Positions 1-11,670 of a DNA stretch of 64,000 bases are shown here, piece by piece. Position 1 is the stretch's first letter. Every line of letters starts with the position of its first letter. The position numbers and the translations under genes are program-made. The notes beneath the pieces are model-generated. The model was not told the DNA's origin and did no database searches. It saw only the letters and a program-made list of their open reading frames with translations. Origin of the DNA: Galdieria partita (taxonomy: Eukaryota > Rhodophyta > Bangiophyceae > Galdieriales > Galdieriaceae); contig BQMJ01000029.1 in assembly GCA_025991245.1 (NCBI GenBank), positions 62,001-126,000 on the forward strand. Reading direction: 5' to 3'.

Positions 1-1247
1 TCCTCTGAATCATTCTTTCTTGACTCAAAATTGCCGGACTCTTGAATAGCACTTAATACTCTCTCAGCACCTCTTTCCCTCAGGAATCTCACTCGCCTCC
101 AGCCACTCGATTCCTGATGCTTGTTATCTGGATGATCACTGATTTCAAAAGTAGACGGTGCATTTGGCGTTTTGCCGTCAGATGTGCCTTGAAAGCGAAG
201 TTCATGTAGTCGCTTAAGACGTTCCTCCGGTTCTATATTAAACTGTGCGATTTCATCAACTGCAGCTTCCGATTTGGCCCCGCCTTCTAGATCATCTTCA
301 GCAGTAACAAGCCGTCTACTCTTATTCTTCTTCTTTTTTCCTGATGTTCTCTTCAACTTTCCAAATCCTAAAAACTCCTTAGGAGTAAAATATTCTCCTT
401 GTATACGAGTTTCAGGTAAAGAAGCACTCTCTTCTTTACGTCTTGTTGAAAATTGTTGCTTAAGATTTTCAACTCTCTCACGGCAAACTGCTTGTCTTTC
501 TTTCTCTGTCAACGAAGACAGTCGAAAACGATTATTCTTATCGTTGTACAAGTCTAGTTCGTCGTACTTGGGAAGCAGAGAATGAGTTTTCTCGGTAGAA
601 AAATCTTCCATCTCTGGAAACTCCTCCTCAAACGTTGCACCTCGTGTATTTCTCTTGTTTATAGCTCTTTTCATTCTTTGATTTAATAAACTTTGCTGCC
701 TTTCCCTCAACTGAATGTTTTCAAGTTCGTCTTCCTCTTCATCCAAGACATTGCGGTCCTTCAAGGTGAGAATCATTTCTTCACTTCCTCTCAAGTCTTC
801 TTCGGTTGCTCCCACAACAAAATCAGGAATATAGTCCAGTTTTTCTTCAACTTTACCATTTGTTGAGGGCTGTTGACGAGTGTTAAGCAAGTTACTTGCC
901 TTATTTGTTGTCACATCCCCCTTTCTGGTCTTTCGTTGTCGTTCCAAGTTTCTAGACTTTTCAACCCACTGAAGGGTGTCCAATTGAGTTTCTAGTTCTT
1001 CTTCCAAATCCAATCCTAAGGGTTTTGCATCAAACACACTTCTTTGTAAACGCTTGTGCCGTTGTCTCTCCAACTTGCTTTTCAAGTTATCGTGTTCTTC
1101 TGTACTCTCATCTTGTACCCACCTGGGGTTTCTATATGTCCCCTGATTGTTTTCGTTTTCTTCTTCGATTGCTAAGGGCTTAAGACCCAGTTGTTCCCGG
1201 AGGCGGTTAGTTTCTTGTATAGACAGTTCCACTTCTTGGCCATCCAT
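1..1247 (-). CDS. SART1: SART1/Snu66, U4/U6.U5 tri-snRNP protein (partial)
   Basis: Spliceosomal tri-snRNP component needed to form the catalytic spliceosome; nuclear. The reading frame starts at the ATG at 1247 and stays open without an intron to the left window edge, so about 415 N-terminal codons are visible and the C-terminus is missing. Recognition rests on two family signatures: the N-terminal ETNRLREQLGLKPL (near residues 12-25) and the central MILTLKDRNVLDEEED, with a WVEKSR segment between them, in the order seen in human SART1. The rest is highly charged, as is usual for the family. It is head to head with the TACO1 gene, with only 26 bp between the two start codons. Family assignment is firm; completeness outside the window is unknown. 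Confidence 0.93.
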   Translation of the reverse strand, partial: MDGQEVELSIQETNRLREQLGLKPLAIEEENENNQGTYRNPRWVQDESTEEHDNLKSKLERQRHKRLQRSVFDAKPLGLDLEEELETQLDTLQWVEKSRNLERQRKTRKGDVTTNKASNLLNTRQQPSTNGKVEEKLDYIPDFVVGATEEDLRGSEEMILTLKDRNVLDEEEDELENIQLRERQQSLLNQRMKRAINKRNTRGATFEEEFPEMEDFSTEKTHSLLPKYDELDLYNDKNNRFRLSSLTEKERQAVCRERVENLKQQFSTRRKEESASLPETRIQGEYFTPKEFLGFGKLKRTSGKKKKNKSRRLVTAEDDLEGGAKSEAAVDEIAQFNIEPEERLKRLHELRFQGTSDGKTPNAPSTFEISDHPDNKHQESSGWRRVRFLRERGAERVLSAIQESGNFESRKNDSE

Positions 1248-1273
1248 TGTTACAATCCTAAACGATTCCCACA

Positions 1274-2343
1274 ATGGAGCGACCTGTTGGCTTCTTATCA
1301 GTCCCACTGATTACTTACCATCAAAGAGATTACTATGTAGGAAAAAAGTATAATTGCAAATACTGCAAGACAGTTCTTATACGGCCGTCATACTTGTTTG
1401 AAGCAAATGGTCGGAGAAGTATTCGAAACTCCTTGTTTTTGTTGACAATGGGCAGAAGATCAGAAAAGATAAAAGGACGAAAGGAAGCTCAAGATAAAAT
1501 GAAAACCAAAATATTTTCAATTATTGGAAAGAAAATTGTTGTTGCTGTTAGAAAGGGTGGAGGAGATGCTTCCAGCAACAAAGTAAGACATTCAGTTTGC
1601 AGTCTATTGTGTTTGAAGTTCTCCTAGGAACTCCAAGATGTTCTAGAATTAGCGAGAAGATACAATTATTCCAAAGAAAATATCCAGAGGTCCATAGCCA
1701 AAGCTGTGAATCCACAAGAAAGCAACTATAAACAGGTGGTTTTTGAACTCTATGGATTGGGAGGAGTAAGTGACCTATAGAGAGAATAGACGTTGATTTC
1801 AGTTTGCTGCAGGTTGGTATCCTTGTAGAGACTTGGACAGATAACCTTAACCGAACAAGTGGTGATATCCGAGCAGTTGCGAACAAATATGGTATAAAGT
1901 TGGCAGAACCGGGCTCTCTGACATTTAAGTTTTGCAAGAAGGGACGAATTTTGTTACGGAACGAAGAAGAAAGCGTCGAAGACCAACTTATATTGGATGT
2001 TGCGGAGGTATGTGTCCAGTTTATATTGCTCTGTAAATATTTGAAGTGAGTTTATTGTCCAAAGGCAGGTGGAGAAGATTGTGTAAAGGATTGGCAGCAC
2101 AATTTAGACACAGAGAGTGACACTGTGGTCTTTCAAATTTTCTGTGATCCTAAAAACTTAGAAGGTGTGGCTTCATTTCTCCAATCAAAAGGTTATAGTA
2201 TATTGGAGAAAGACTTTGTATATGTACCACTATCCTTTATGGATTGTGACAAAGATTCGTATGCTACTAATTATAAGATAATGGAGACATTTGAAGAGAT
2301 GGACGATGTGGAAGCAGTTTATACAGATATGAAAGATAACTAA
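1274..2343 (+). CDS. TACO1: TACO1/YebC-family translational activator
   Basis: YebC/TACO1 proteins act on translation; the mitochondrial member activates COX1 synthesis. Exons: 1274-1582, 1628-1765, 1813-2007, 2065-2343, joined in frame. The core begins MGRRSEKIKGRKEAQ (bacterial YebC begins MAGHSKWANIKHRKAAQ) and keeps the RKGGGDASSNK block and the YGLGGVGILVETWTDNLNR block of the family. The last acceptor was chosen as the AG ending at 2064 because it yields AGGEDC in the right phase. If translation starts at 1274 there is a leader of about 58 residues with basic and hydrophobic stretches, which could be an organelle presequence; the ATG at 1448 would give a leaderless protein. The start is therefore uncertain, the family is not. 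Confidence 0.88.
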
Positions 2344-2919
2344 TGAACGAATTTGTTAGACCTGCTATACTTGTTTAGACACATTTTTCTTTGAAAAGTT
2401 TTCTTTAGTAAACTCATCGGCTTTTCTCGAACGACTGTGAAGTTTCATTGCTATTTCTCAAGGGAAGTTTGTTTAGGGAGTCGAATGAGTTCGAATATTT
2501 CAATGGCTAGGCATACTAAAATATACATTTGTGGCCAAAACGCATTTGTTCCTCTCACATGGAGCCATTTTCGTTCCCTCGTGACATAATCTGATAAAAC
2601 AAGACAACAACTTGGGTTGGCTACAGGGATGAAAGCAATGTCAAATGGAAAGTTGGAGTGAAATGAAAAGGCGACTCAACAATGAGCTACAATAAACTTA
2701 ATGATTGACGTACAACTTCAACAAAAGCTGTAATATCTACAAAACTTGTGGACAAGAGAGCTTTGCAGTGGCAATGCGTCACAAGGTACACGAATGCCAA
2801 CTCATAGACAACTAAGAATTGTACTCCCCTTTTGGACATCGATCATCAAATGAAATAGATACGATGAAAATGGCGCCATGAATGTCATTTTTCTATTCAT
2901 ATTTGAGTAAGAGGTTGCC
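2344..2919. other. Intergenic, no gene seen
   Basis: About 575 bp between the TACO1 stop and the exchanger start. No coding exon, tRNA or repeat was recognised; it presumably carries the 3' end of TACO1 and the promoter and leader of the exchanger gene. Confidence 0.6.
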
Positions 2920-5068
2920 ATGGTGAACATAAACTTGTATCATTTGGAAGGAGCTTCTGTCGGAACTTGTCTTTCACCAACTTCAACCATCGTTGTGTTG
3001 ATGAGTTTTGCTTTAGGACTTCGCTGGGTAAATTTGAGGACTATAAGACTGCCTTCTAGTGTCATGGTCGACTGTAATCCTTGTTTACTATGGAAACTTA
3101 CTCACCAAAAATTGACTAGGTCTCCTTTGCAGCTATTTTATCTGCTCATTTGGCGGTATTCTTTCATAGACTGTTACCACAATTAGGTTTAAAATCGGTC
3201 ATAGAAACTGTTTTGAATATTCAAAAAAGTTTTCCAGTATGTATTATAGCCATAATTGTTTCTGTATCCATTGGGCGATCTAGGAATTTGTTTTAAGATG
3301 GGCTATAGGCTTTCTCTTGTTTGGAGACTCTTTAGAAGTAGATTTGAGAAATCTGGGGAAAATCAAGGATATGGTGGCCATCATGGCATTCTTCTCCACA
3401 ATCCTGTCATCAGCGTTCATTGGGTATTTGTGCTATATAGTTGCTCTCTTTTTCGAAGCCCGGCTTCCATTAGCAACCTGTTTCCTATTAGGTGCTATCA
3501 TATCTCCAACAGATCCAATAACCGTTATGTCTGTTCTTAAAGAAAGAACCGATTTGGTCCCAGAATTCCATCGCGTGCTTGTCATGGGAGAATCACTTTT
3601 TAATGATGTTGTTGGTGTCGTACTCACAGAGGGAATCAAGACTGTTATCACTGAAAATGACTTGGAGAAATGGAACTCAGCAATACTAGGGAGACTCTCC
3701 TGGACATTCCTACGAGAATGCATTGCTGGTGTCCTTATCGGACTGATCTTTGGATACTTTGTTTACCATTTACTATCATGTCAAGTAGAAGATTCTATTC
3801 TTGAAGTAGGAATAACAGTTGCTATGGTTGGTAATATCAATCTTGTATGCTATATCCTTGGAGCATCGCTTCCATTGGCAAGTGTAACTGCGGGGCTTCT
3901 GTTAGGCAACTATGGGGTAAGTCAACTCTAATTCCTCAAATGTAGTCACCAAACAAAACAAGGTTGTTTTTACCATGTCACTGAAGACTCATGAAGGGAT
4001 GAAGTGGATATGGAACTTTTGCACTGAGATGTTAAACACTCTGTTATTCATATTGATAGGATTTCAGTCATTATTTGTTAGCTCCATGACATCCACCAAG
4101 GTAATGAAGGATTCATAAAGTTCTCTACATTGTCTCATATTCTCACCAACATGTAGAACATCTTGCATTTACTTACAGTCATACCTATTAGTTTATTTTC
4201 CAGATCCTTATCAGTTGCTATTCCAATGCTATTTTTAGGCTTTTATTCGAACCAACTTCGAAACGGTTTCAACATAGCTTCTTTTACAAGGACTGTACAA
4301 ATTCTTACATGGTGTGGACTTCGGGGGGCTATAAGTGTCGCCTTGGCAATGTCTGTACCAGAGTTCATCGAAGGAAGCTCCCACATTTATACATCAACTT
4401 ATGTTCTCGTAGTTTTCAGCATATTTGTACAGGGTCTATTTTGCAACAAAATGATGCGTTTTCTTTGCGCTAGTTTGCAACATATTTCGTTCTTTGACAC
4501 AGTCTTCCAACACGTTCCTCAACTGAAACCACTGCCCCAAACAAAGGAAATATTATATTCTATGTCTCCTTCCCGAAGATATAGTGAGCATACATCGTTT
4601 TTGTCTCCTCTAACTCCCATTGAAGGGAAGCAGTCCTCGACAGCCAAACTTTCAAACACTCCAGTGAAAATTTCTATAGAAAGTCCACCAAGTAAGAAGT
4701 CTTTAATTTCCAATCTATCCACCACTATAGTTCCTTCTATAAGTAATGATACTGAAGAGGCAACCAAATCATTGGTTGAGTCATCAAGTCAACAACTTCC
4801 CTCTACTCTCTCCACGAGCAACTATGCGAGTTCAATTGATGAAGCCGATAGTTGCTCTCATTCTATGAGACTCTGTCAAGATGAGCAAGAAATGGAATAC
4901 ACACTGAAAGAATATTCCATACGGAATGAACAAAAATCACTTAAAAAACCAGTCAACGAAACAACCGAAATGTATCCACTTCTACTCGCCTTTTCTAGTC
5001 ATCGTCCTAAAAGAAAGCAAGGAACCTATCAATCCACTCAGAAGCTACCACCCAAATTTCCTCATTGA
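2920..5068 (+). CDS. Na+/H+ exchanger, CPA1 family (NhaP/SOS1-like)
   Basis: A multi-pass cation/proton antiporter. Exons: 2920-about 3073, 3133-3236, 3284-3916, 3963-4100, 4157-5068; about 645 residues. The membrane core shows FLLFGDSLEVDL, SPTDPITVMSVLKE and GESLFNDVVGVVLTE, the usual CPA1 signatures, and a later segment GLRGAISVALAMSVPE typical of the family. It looks closer to bacterial NhaP and plant SOS1 than to vacuolar NHX. The last 190 or so residues form a hydrophilic Ser/Thr-rich tail, likely cytosolic and regulatory. The first intron donor is ambiguous: GTAATC at 3074 and GTGTCA at 3060 both keep the phase. The other boundaries fit both phase and alignment. Which ion and membrane it serves cannot be told from the sequence. 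Confidence 0.87.
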
Positions 5069-5189
5069 AATTAAAGATCAGATTTCTTCCGATTTCTCAA
5101 ATAAATATCAGATTTGGAATGATTCTTCGAAGAAAACTGATAGTTTTATTATATTTGTCTTCGCAAGAATAAGACAACCCAAAGTTGAC

Positions 5190-5929
5190 TCAATCCTTTG
5201 GACAAAGACATCTCATAATAAGCACTTGCTCATTGGGCTCAATCAGCTTTATCACTGCACATCCCAAATAGTATTCCAATTTCATAGACCAAGGAATGGA
5301 ACTATCATCGGCAGGAATCTTCATAAATCCAAACTTGTTATAAAATGACTCTGCACGAGATAAACAAGTGAGATAGATTCCCACTACAACGTTAAAACCA
5401 ACCAAACTTGTTTTCTCTCTATTCAAGGACAACATAATTAATTCAGTCAAAACGTTACAAGCTTACCTTTCCAGTAGCTCATTAATAATAGCGGAGCCAA
5501 TTCCATTGCTCCTATATTCTGTATATACATACACTGAAGCCAACTTCCTGGCGCACTTATTCAAAGGTTTCATCTACAAAACATTTCAACAAGATTTCTC
5601 ACCAGACTCTGACTTACTTGAGCGAAACCTAATATCTGAAAGTGATCCTTTGGTTGATATGCAAATAAAAAATAGTGCGGAGTAAAAGCTCCCATAATAT
5701 TCATCTTTTCGCTCCATAACGCTGAGAAGATGACCCACCAGTCTTGCCAATTTCCTTGTCTATATCGGATATCTTTCCATCTATCTTTTGTGGAATAAAC
5801 GACACTTTCTTTGTAAGAAGAATTCATGTTGCAACTAGTCAGCCTTTTCATTTTATGACAAGGCAAAGTTTCCCAAGTTATCCACCCGAAGCATGAACAA
5901 CCTCTTCTCTGCATCATCATCGTTTTCAT
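5190..5929 (-). CDS. GNAT-family N-acetyltransferase
   Basis: Three exons on the minus strand: 5929-5618, 5573-5467, 5418-5190, joining in frame to about 215 residues. The middle exon carries YTEYRSNGIGSAIINELLE, the acetyl-CoA pyrophosphate-binding motif (R-x-x-G-x-G/A), and the last exon has the usual end of the fold, SRAESFYNKFGF, where a Tyr-Gly-Phe-like element closes the acetyltransferase domain. The donor at 5617 is a perfect GTAAGT. The substrate is unknown: nothing distinguishes a small-molecule from a protein acetyltransferase. It converges with the exchanger gene, stop to stop within about 120 bp. The first ATG at 5929 was chosen because upstream in-frame codons lack another ATG. 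Confidence 0.85.
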
Positions 5930-5984
5930 TCGCAACTTGGATGGAACTCCGGAAGAGACGTCATAAAGAAGATGTTCGCAACTG

Positions 5985-7794
5985 ATGACTTTTCATATGA
6001 CAACTTCTGGGGAAAGAGTCTCCAACTTGTCCGACGTTGCAGAGGCAATACAAGTACTAGCCGCTATTTGTGGTTATCGTTCACCTGGAGACACCGCAGG
6101 CTTTGAAGAGTTTTTGAAAGAGATAAGACAGTTTACAGGTAATCCATTCCTATTTTTGTTTTCCTATAGTTTATTGATAGAAATTTAGCGGATTGGGATA
6201 GTGAAGAACAGAATGAAAAGGTGTCCATTTTGTTGCAACACAGAAAGACGGTTTTGGTATTTATTGCTTCGAGTCTTGGTTTGAAACGTTCTGGTACAAA
6301 GGCTGCACTAGCAGATTCGTAAGTCTCTTGTTTAGTCTCTATAGGGTACAGGGAAATACTCATTTCTTTGTTGTACTATGTGTGTAGCATCATATCACGT
6401 TTGTCGGTCTCTCGTCAACGTGTTAACACAAGTTTGGTATCTCGTCCTTCGTCCAACACTTCCAACACGTTACCTTCAGTAAGAGTGGTCTGTGGAGAAG
6501 TTTTATATTTACACAGGAAGACAGAGTCAACTGGAATAGTTTTTGGTGAAGTAGAAAAGAGAATAATGAGTTATCCTTTTACACAAGTCGAAAATCAGTT
6601 TATGAGAATACTTGGGTCTCCTTTGAACGACGGAAAAGGAATGGCTTGGTTTTCTTCTGTGGCACTAGGTAATGATAGGTTTTACTTTATGATGATATGA
6701 CAATGATGAGTGTGTTAGAAATTGGAACGAAATCGGTTCCTCTCTATTTTTCAGTTCCTTATCATTGGAGAGATAGTTCCATTGTTCTTAGGTAAGGATG
6801 ATGTGTTTTTTGTTGTTTCAATTGAATGTAGAAAAGGTGTTTGAGAGTCGATCTTTCGGTGCCTTTACATATGTGGAAGAATGAATGGCCCTTTCCTGTG
6901 ATTGCACAAGTGAATGGCTATCAAATGAGACTGAAAACGGCAACCCGTTATACCAACGGAAAGATATTTGGTGTGGATGGAGCAACAGATATAAGTGAAC
7001 ATGTTCGAAAGGACAATAGTTCGAATAAAGTTGTTGTATTTCGACCATCCACATCCGATGCTTCGAATGTGAAAGTAGAGTATATTCTGTTTGCACAACC
7101 GGTGAGTCAATCAACCTATTTCTTCTAATCCACTTACAAAAGTATCCATAGGCCTATATTTATAGTGATGGAGATATTATCAACAACATTTCTATGAATA
7201 GTTGGTCTAGGTTTCTACAACGAATTCGACATATGGGAAATATTCCCTATTTAGACGATACCCAAGTATCCAAACTCGAATGGTTCCAATTGTATATTAT
7301 GAACTATATGGCGGCAGAAGAGTTGGAGTTGGAGTGCGTTTTGACTGTTGATTATTCTTTGTATGATGACTTTTATTATGTGTATAGGCAATTTCAAGTT
7401 TCTTTGCGTTGTCCGCTATCACTCGTACCCTTGAAATTACCTACTTTGAGTATTTTCTGTAAACATATGCAGTGCTTTGATTTATCTGCATTTCTTTCGT
7501 TTTCTAGGAATAATCTACGGTTCTTGGTAAGTTGATCAAAAGGCAAACGAGCCATTACTGATTTTTTAGTGTCCCATATGTTCTATATATGTCTGTTGGG
7601 ATGAGTTGTTGATTTGTCCATTTATTTTGGAAATGATATCAAGTTACCCGGATTCCAAGGCTTTGACGATATGTAGTGATGGTAGCTTTCAAATCATCAA
7701 AGAAGATAATGAGGAAGAGCCTTCTAATCATCATAGTCGTTTGTCTGCCATTGCAACGAATGAAGAAATCATCGATTTGAGCGATGATGAATAA
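5985..7794 (+). CDS. PIAS: PIAS/SIZ-type SUMO E3 ligase
   Basis: Transfers SUMO from the E2 to nuclear targets. Seven exons (5985-6138, 6189-6318, 6388-6668, 6719-6791, 6837-7101, 7152-7526, 7570-7794) give 500 residues. Order of parts: an N-terminal helical segment, a SAP-like stretch near residues 70-105 (FIASSLGLKRSGTKAALADS), a PINIT region about 190-300 (LRCLRVDLSVPLHMWKNEWP then VNGYQ), and an SP-RING about 380-445 with SLRCPLS, CKHMQCFDL and CPICSICVCW-like cysteines split across the last intron. The C-terminus IIDLSDDE is a classical SUMO-interacting motif followed by acidic residues. Length is close to animal and yeast members. All exon phases agree. Partner specificity cannot be read from the sequence. 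Confidence 0.93.
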
Positions 7795-7862
7795 AACACT
7801 TTTCATTGCCCATTTGGGTTTGAGGAACTTTTCGTGGGCGCCGTTGAGTATCTCGTCACATT

Positions 7863-8401
<539 letters not shown>

Positions 8402-8437
8402 TAAAGATATTTTGGTTGAACCAACAATCGTTACTCT

Positions 8438-9006
8438 TTATCTTTTTCGTTGACCCGCCACTTGTTTCACTGTTGGAGCAACGGCAGGAGGAGGTTGAGA
8501 GGCTGTACTCGTCGTTTTCTTACCTTTTTTAGCAGCGTTACGTTCCTTTATCTCCCTACAGCAACCATCAATCTCTCTTTCTTCAATCTTACAAACCACT
8601 ACTTACTTCAACGCAGCTTCTTTCGCAGATTTTTTAACTTGTGGACGTTGGCTTCTCTTTGCCTTGATCACCTCGAGGGAAGCTCCTTCCACTGGTTTCG
8701 CTACTGTAGCGACTTTACGAGTACGTCGTCGCCTCTGAGTCTCTTCATGCTGCCCTTTTTTGTGCAACCTTCGATACAACTGAGTCCAATTCATCTCTGC
8801 AGGTCTTCTACGCATATGGAAGTACGACTTGCACTTGCGATTACTAAAGATGAGCAGTTTCCCATCTCCGCGAACAAACCGAGTTCCTTTACCAGGATAT
8901 ATACGAAAACCTGAAAAACTACAGGTTTCGGTTCTATTGAGTCAACAATATAAGAGTTTAGTAACTTGTGGAAACCAAAGCACAAACTGACATACTTGAC
9001 AACCAT
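8438..9006 (-). CDS. RPL24: 60S ribosomal protein eL24
   Basis: Large-subunit protein eL24. Exons on the minus strand: 9006-8996 (11 nt), 8933-8607, 8555-8438; 151 residues. The zinc-ribbon-like N-terminus reads TCSFSGFRIYPGKGTRFVR with a second cysteine in SNRKCKS, followed by EMNWTQLYRRLHKKGQ, all matching the family; the tail is Lys/Ala-rich as usual. The 11-nt first exon ends in phase 2 at a GTATGT donor, exactly the layout of the neighbouring uS12 gene. Stops of the two ribosomal genes are 36 bp apart and converge. The C-terminal exon was placed by phase and an Arg-Lys ending. Confidence 0.94.
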
Positions 9007-9124
9007 TCCACCAATTCAGCCAACGTCGTCAATTCGACGAAAAAAAGGCAACGGAAATGGGGAAATGTGGGCTCTTGGGGGTTTCATAAGATTTTGTTTT
9101 GCAATGGCTGTTGTTTTTACTTGT

Positions 9125-10844
9125 CTACTTACGCAAGTTGGAACTTTGTAATAATCGCTGTGTATCCTTTTCTACTCTATCCGATAATAAACTCAATTCT
9201 TGTGTTCGCTTACCCAACTGTGAACAAGTTTCATCCAAATATTCCAAAGACTTGAGATGTGCATCCAAAATAGCGACAATTTGTCCAACCACGTCATCTT
9301 CAGCTGGCTTGTTCAGTTGATGAATATCTGAAACGACTTCTCTCAAAGAAGTACCAACTGTATCCAGCTCAGATGCTATCTTCGTGGCTGTTCGATACAT
9401 CTCTTCTCTTTCATAATCTGCTGAAGTGGAACCCATATCACCCATAGAAACAAAATATTTTTCCAACTGATTCTCCAATGCTTGAAGGTAACCATCCAAT
9501 TCTTTTTGTTGTGCAAGAGCTGTGTCCAAATTCATCTCCAATTCCTAATGAAACATGAATCAAATATTCAGACATGTCATCCATACGCATATTCACAAAT
9601 ATATATTCTATGCTCACCTTGTGTGCACTGTGAATTCCTTGAGCTTCTGTGAAAAGAGACTCTATTCTTCTCTCATTTTGATACAACAATCGATCCCATC
9701 GATTAACAACAGATGCTTGCCTTCTAAACCTATCTGCCAACTCTTCTACTTTATCATTCCATGAATTGATTATTTCATTCAAATTGAGATCTTTCACTTC
9801 AGAAACAGGCTCACTGGTACTATTAGTCACATTGCCAGAAGAGGTTTGGACTGATAAACTAGCTGATGTAGTACTTGCACCAGTGTTCAATACAAAACCT
9901 GATGAAGAGAAACTAGAAACAACTCCAACACCACTCGCTCCCGTAGCCATATTGCTTGAAGACTCTTTTGAAAGCCCTGAAAATGTAAAACTCGAAGATG
10001 GAGCAGTTGTAACTAACGAACTACTCGTACTAGTAGAACCCAATATAGAAGCTGAAGACTGACTAGACGCAAATAATGATGGTGCAGGGAGACTACTTGA
10101 ACTGCTAGCTGCTCCAACAGTCTGTGAAGTTGTTGTCACTTGAGTAGAAGCTGTAGTAAAAGATAAGGAAAAAGTAGCAGCTGAACTGGAAAATCCCAAA
10201 GTAAAAGCACTTGAGGCTCCAAAAGAAACAAAGCTTGTGCTATTTGCACTGCTAGTATGAGGTACACCTGTGCCAAATGAAAAGGAACTGGGTTGAAAAC
10301 TAACGCTACTGGACTGCAGACTAGGCGCACTCAAAACTGTAGAAGTACTTACATTAACAGTACCACCTGAAGAACTTGAGGTAAATAATGAGGAAGCTGA
10401 ACTTGCAGGTGTCGAAGCTGGTTGTTGTGAAAAAGGCGCAAAACTAAAAGAAGAGCTACTTGCAAATGAAGTAACATTGGAAGGAGCCGAAAATAACGAA
10501 GAACTACTTGCACCAACTGTTGTCACAGAGGAACCGAACAGCGATGGAGTTGCGAGAGGTTGAGCAGTTGAGGCACTTGTTTGGAAAGAGAAGCCAGTGG
10601 GTGAGGAGCCAAGATTGGAAGAGAACGAAAAGTTTGACGAGGCAACCGCAGAAGAGGAACCCAACTGGGAGGAAGAAGACAGTCCACCAAAGACACCACT
10701 ACTTCCAAAGGACGGAGTATGAGTACTTGCTGGAGTCGAAAAAGGATTGATACTTGTCCCAAAGCTTGGTTTTGTACTTGCTGTTGTCGTTGGATTTGTA
10801 AAATTGAAAGATATTCCAGTTGAAGCACTTGAAGAAAAAGACAT
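9125..10844 (-). CDS. NUP62: Nucleoporin p62/Nsp1
   Basis: Central-channel nucleoporin. Two exons, 10844-9618 and 9544-9125, give 548 residues. Residues 1 to about 345 are a low-complexity Ser/Thr/Ala-rich region with scattered FG dipeptides (for example SFGTSINPFS, SFGSSGVFGG, SLFGSS); residues about 355-548 are the family's helical domain, beginning DLNLNEIINSWNDKVEEL and continuing RWDRLLYQNERRIESL, with coiled-coil spacing. This is the part that trimerises with Nup54 and Nup58 in other eukaryotes. The intron sits inside the helical domain with a GTGAGC donor. The ATG at 10844 was chosen; the longer open frame to 10859 has no ATG. Its start codon is 27 bp from the divergent membrane-protein start. 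Confidence 0.93.
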
Positions 10845-10871
10845 AGCAAACTCAATCACTTTGTCTAAATC

Positions 10872-11635
10872 ATGAATGACGAATATGCGTTCCCCGAAGC
10901 GAGTTTCGATGATTCCTTTAGGTAAACTGCTGTTGTTTCTTTTTGTTTTATATAAATCTATTTAAGTTTTCTCTGTAAGCTGTTTTGTATGTATCCTTTT
11001 TGTGGGTTCTTCTGACCTGGGAGGCTCTCTCCATCTCAATACGGGAACAAACTACGACCTCTACAAGCTGGGTGCCTATTTATTTCTATCCAATGTTCTA
11101 CGTGTTGTGATATTGTTATACAACGGTTGGTTTCTCACAACTTTTCGCTCAGTTTGATTGTTATCGTATGATTGTAGACAGCGCTCTTTATCGCAAATTC
11201 TTTTTCCAAGCTTGCCTCGTGTTTTTTAATGTTTGCTTTTATATTTCGCTAACATATATCTTCAAGGATTCTCTTGTTTGGTTATTGTCGTTTTCCATGC
11301 TTTGTGTTTTTTCCAATTGGCTATTCTTTGTAGCAACTGTTAAGAAACCTCAGATATCTGTGATACCCAAATTAGCAGAAACTTTGGAATCAGTAGTTGT
11401 GCCAGTGGAAAGTAGTGCAGTGGAGTCTCTATTGTTGTACAATTTATCAGATGCATATCTGATTGTTCGCATATTATACTTTACTATGGTTTCCTCGAGA
11501 TGGACCCATCTTTTAGGCAGTTATCGTTTTTGGCTATTTCCCTTTTTTGCTGCACGAGTTGTCGTAGATGTGTTGAAACTAGTTTATTCATCCGTTCTGA
11601 TTGGAGAACTTGAAAAGTATCCCAAACAACATTAA
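10872..11635 (+). CDS. Small multi-pass membrane protein
   Basis: Three exons, 10872-10921, 10980-11125 and 11178-11635, predict 217 residues. Visible parts: a soluble, acidic N-terminus, then four or five hydrophobic helices, the clearest being [37 protein letters not shown] and [19 protein letters not shown]. The overall layout (hairpin, polar linker, hairpin) recalls TMEM208/SND2 ER proteins, but I see no diagnostic motif, so this is only a weak suggestion. The second intron has an unusual GTTGGT donor; the alternative of reading through meets a stop. The gene is divergent from NUP62 and lies 35 bp upstream of the dehydratase start on the same strand. Confidence 0.65.
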
Positions 11636-11670
11636 AGATTTGTGATTCCTTGCGATATTTTGTGTTGACG

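Noticed and set aside
8450-9320. Several plus-strand frames across eL24 and the 3' end of NUP62
   Set aside because: They are mirror frames of exons with firm family identity on the minus strand.
10136-10855. Alternative frames within the NUP62 FG region that read as Leu/Gln-rich protein
   Set aside because: Low-complexity Ser/Thr codons produce long open shadow frames; only the FG frame connects to the conserved helical domain.
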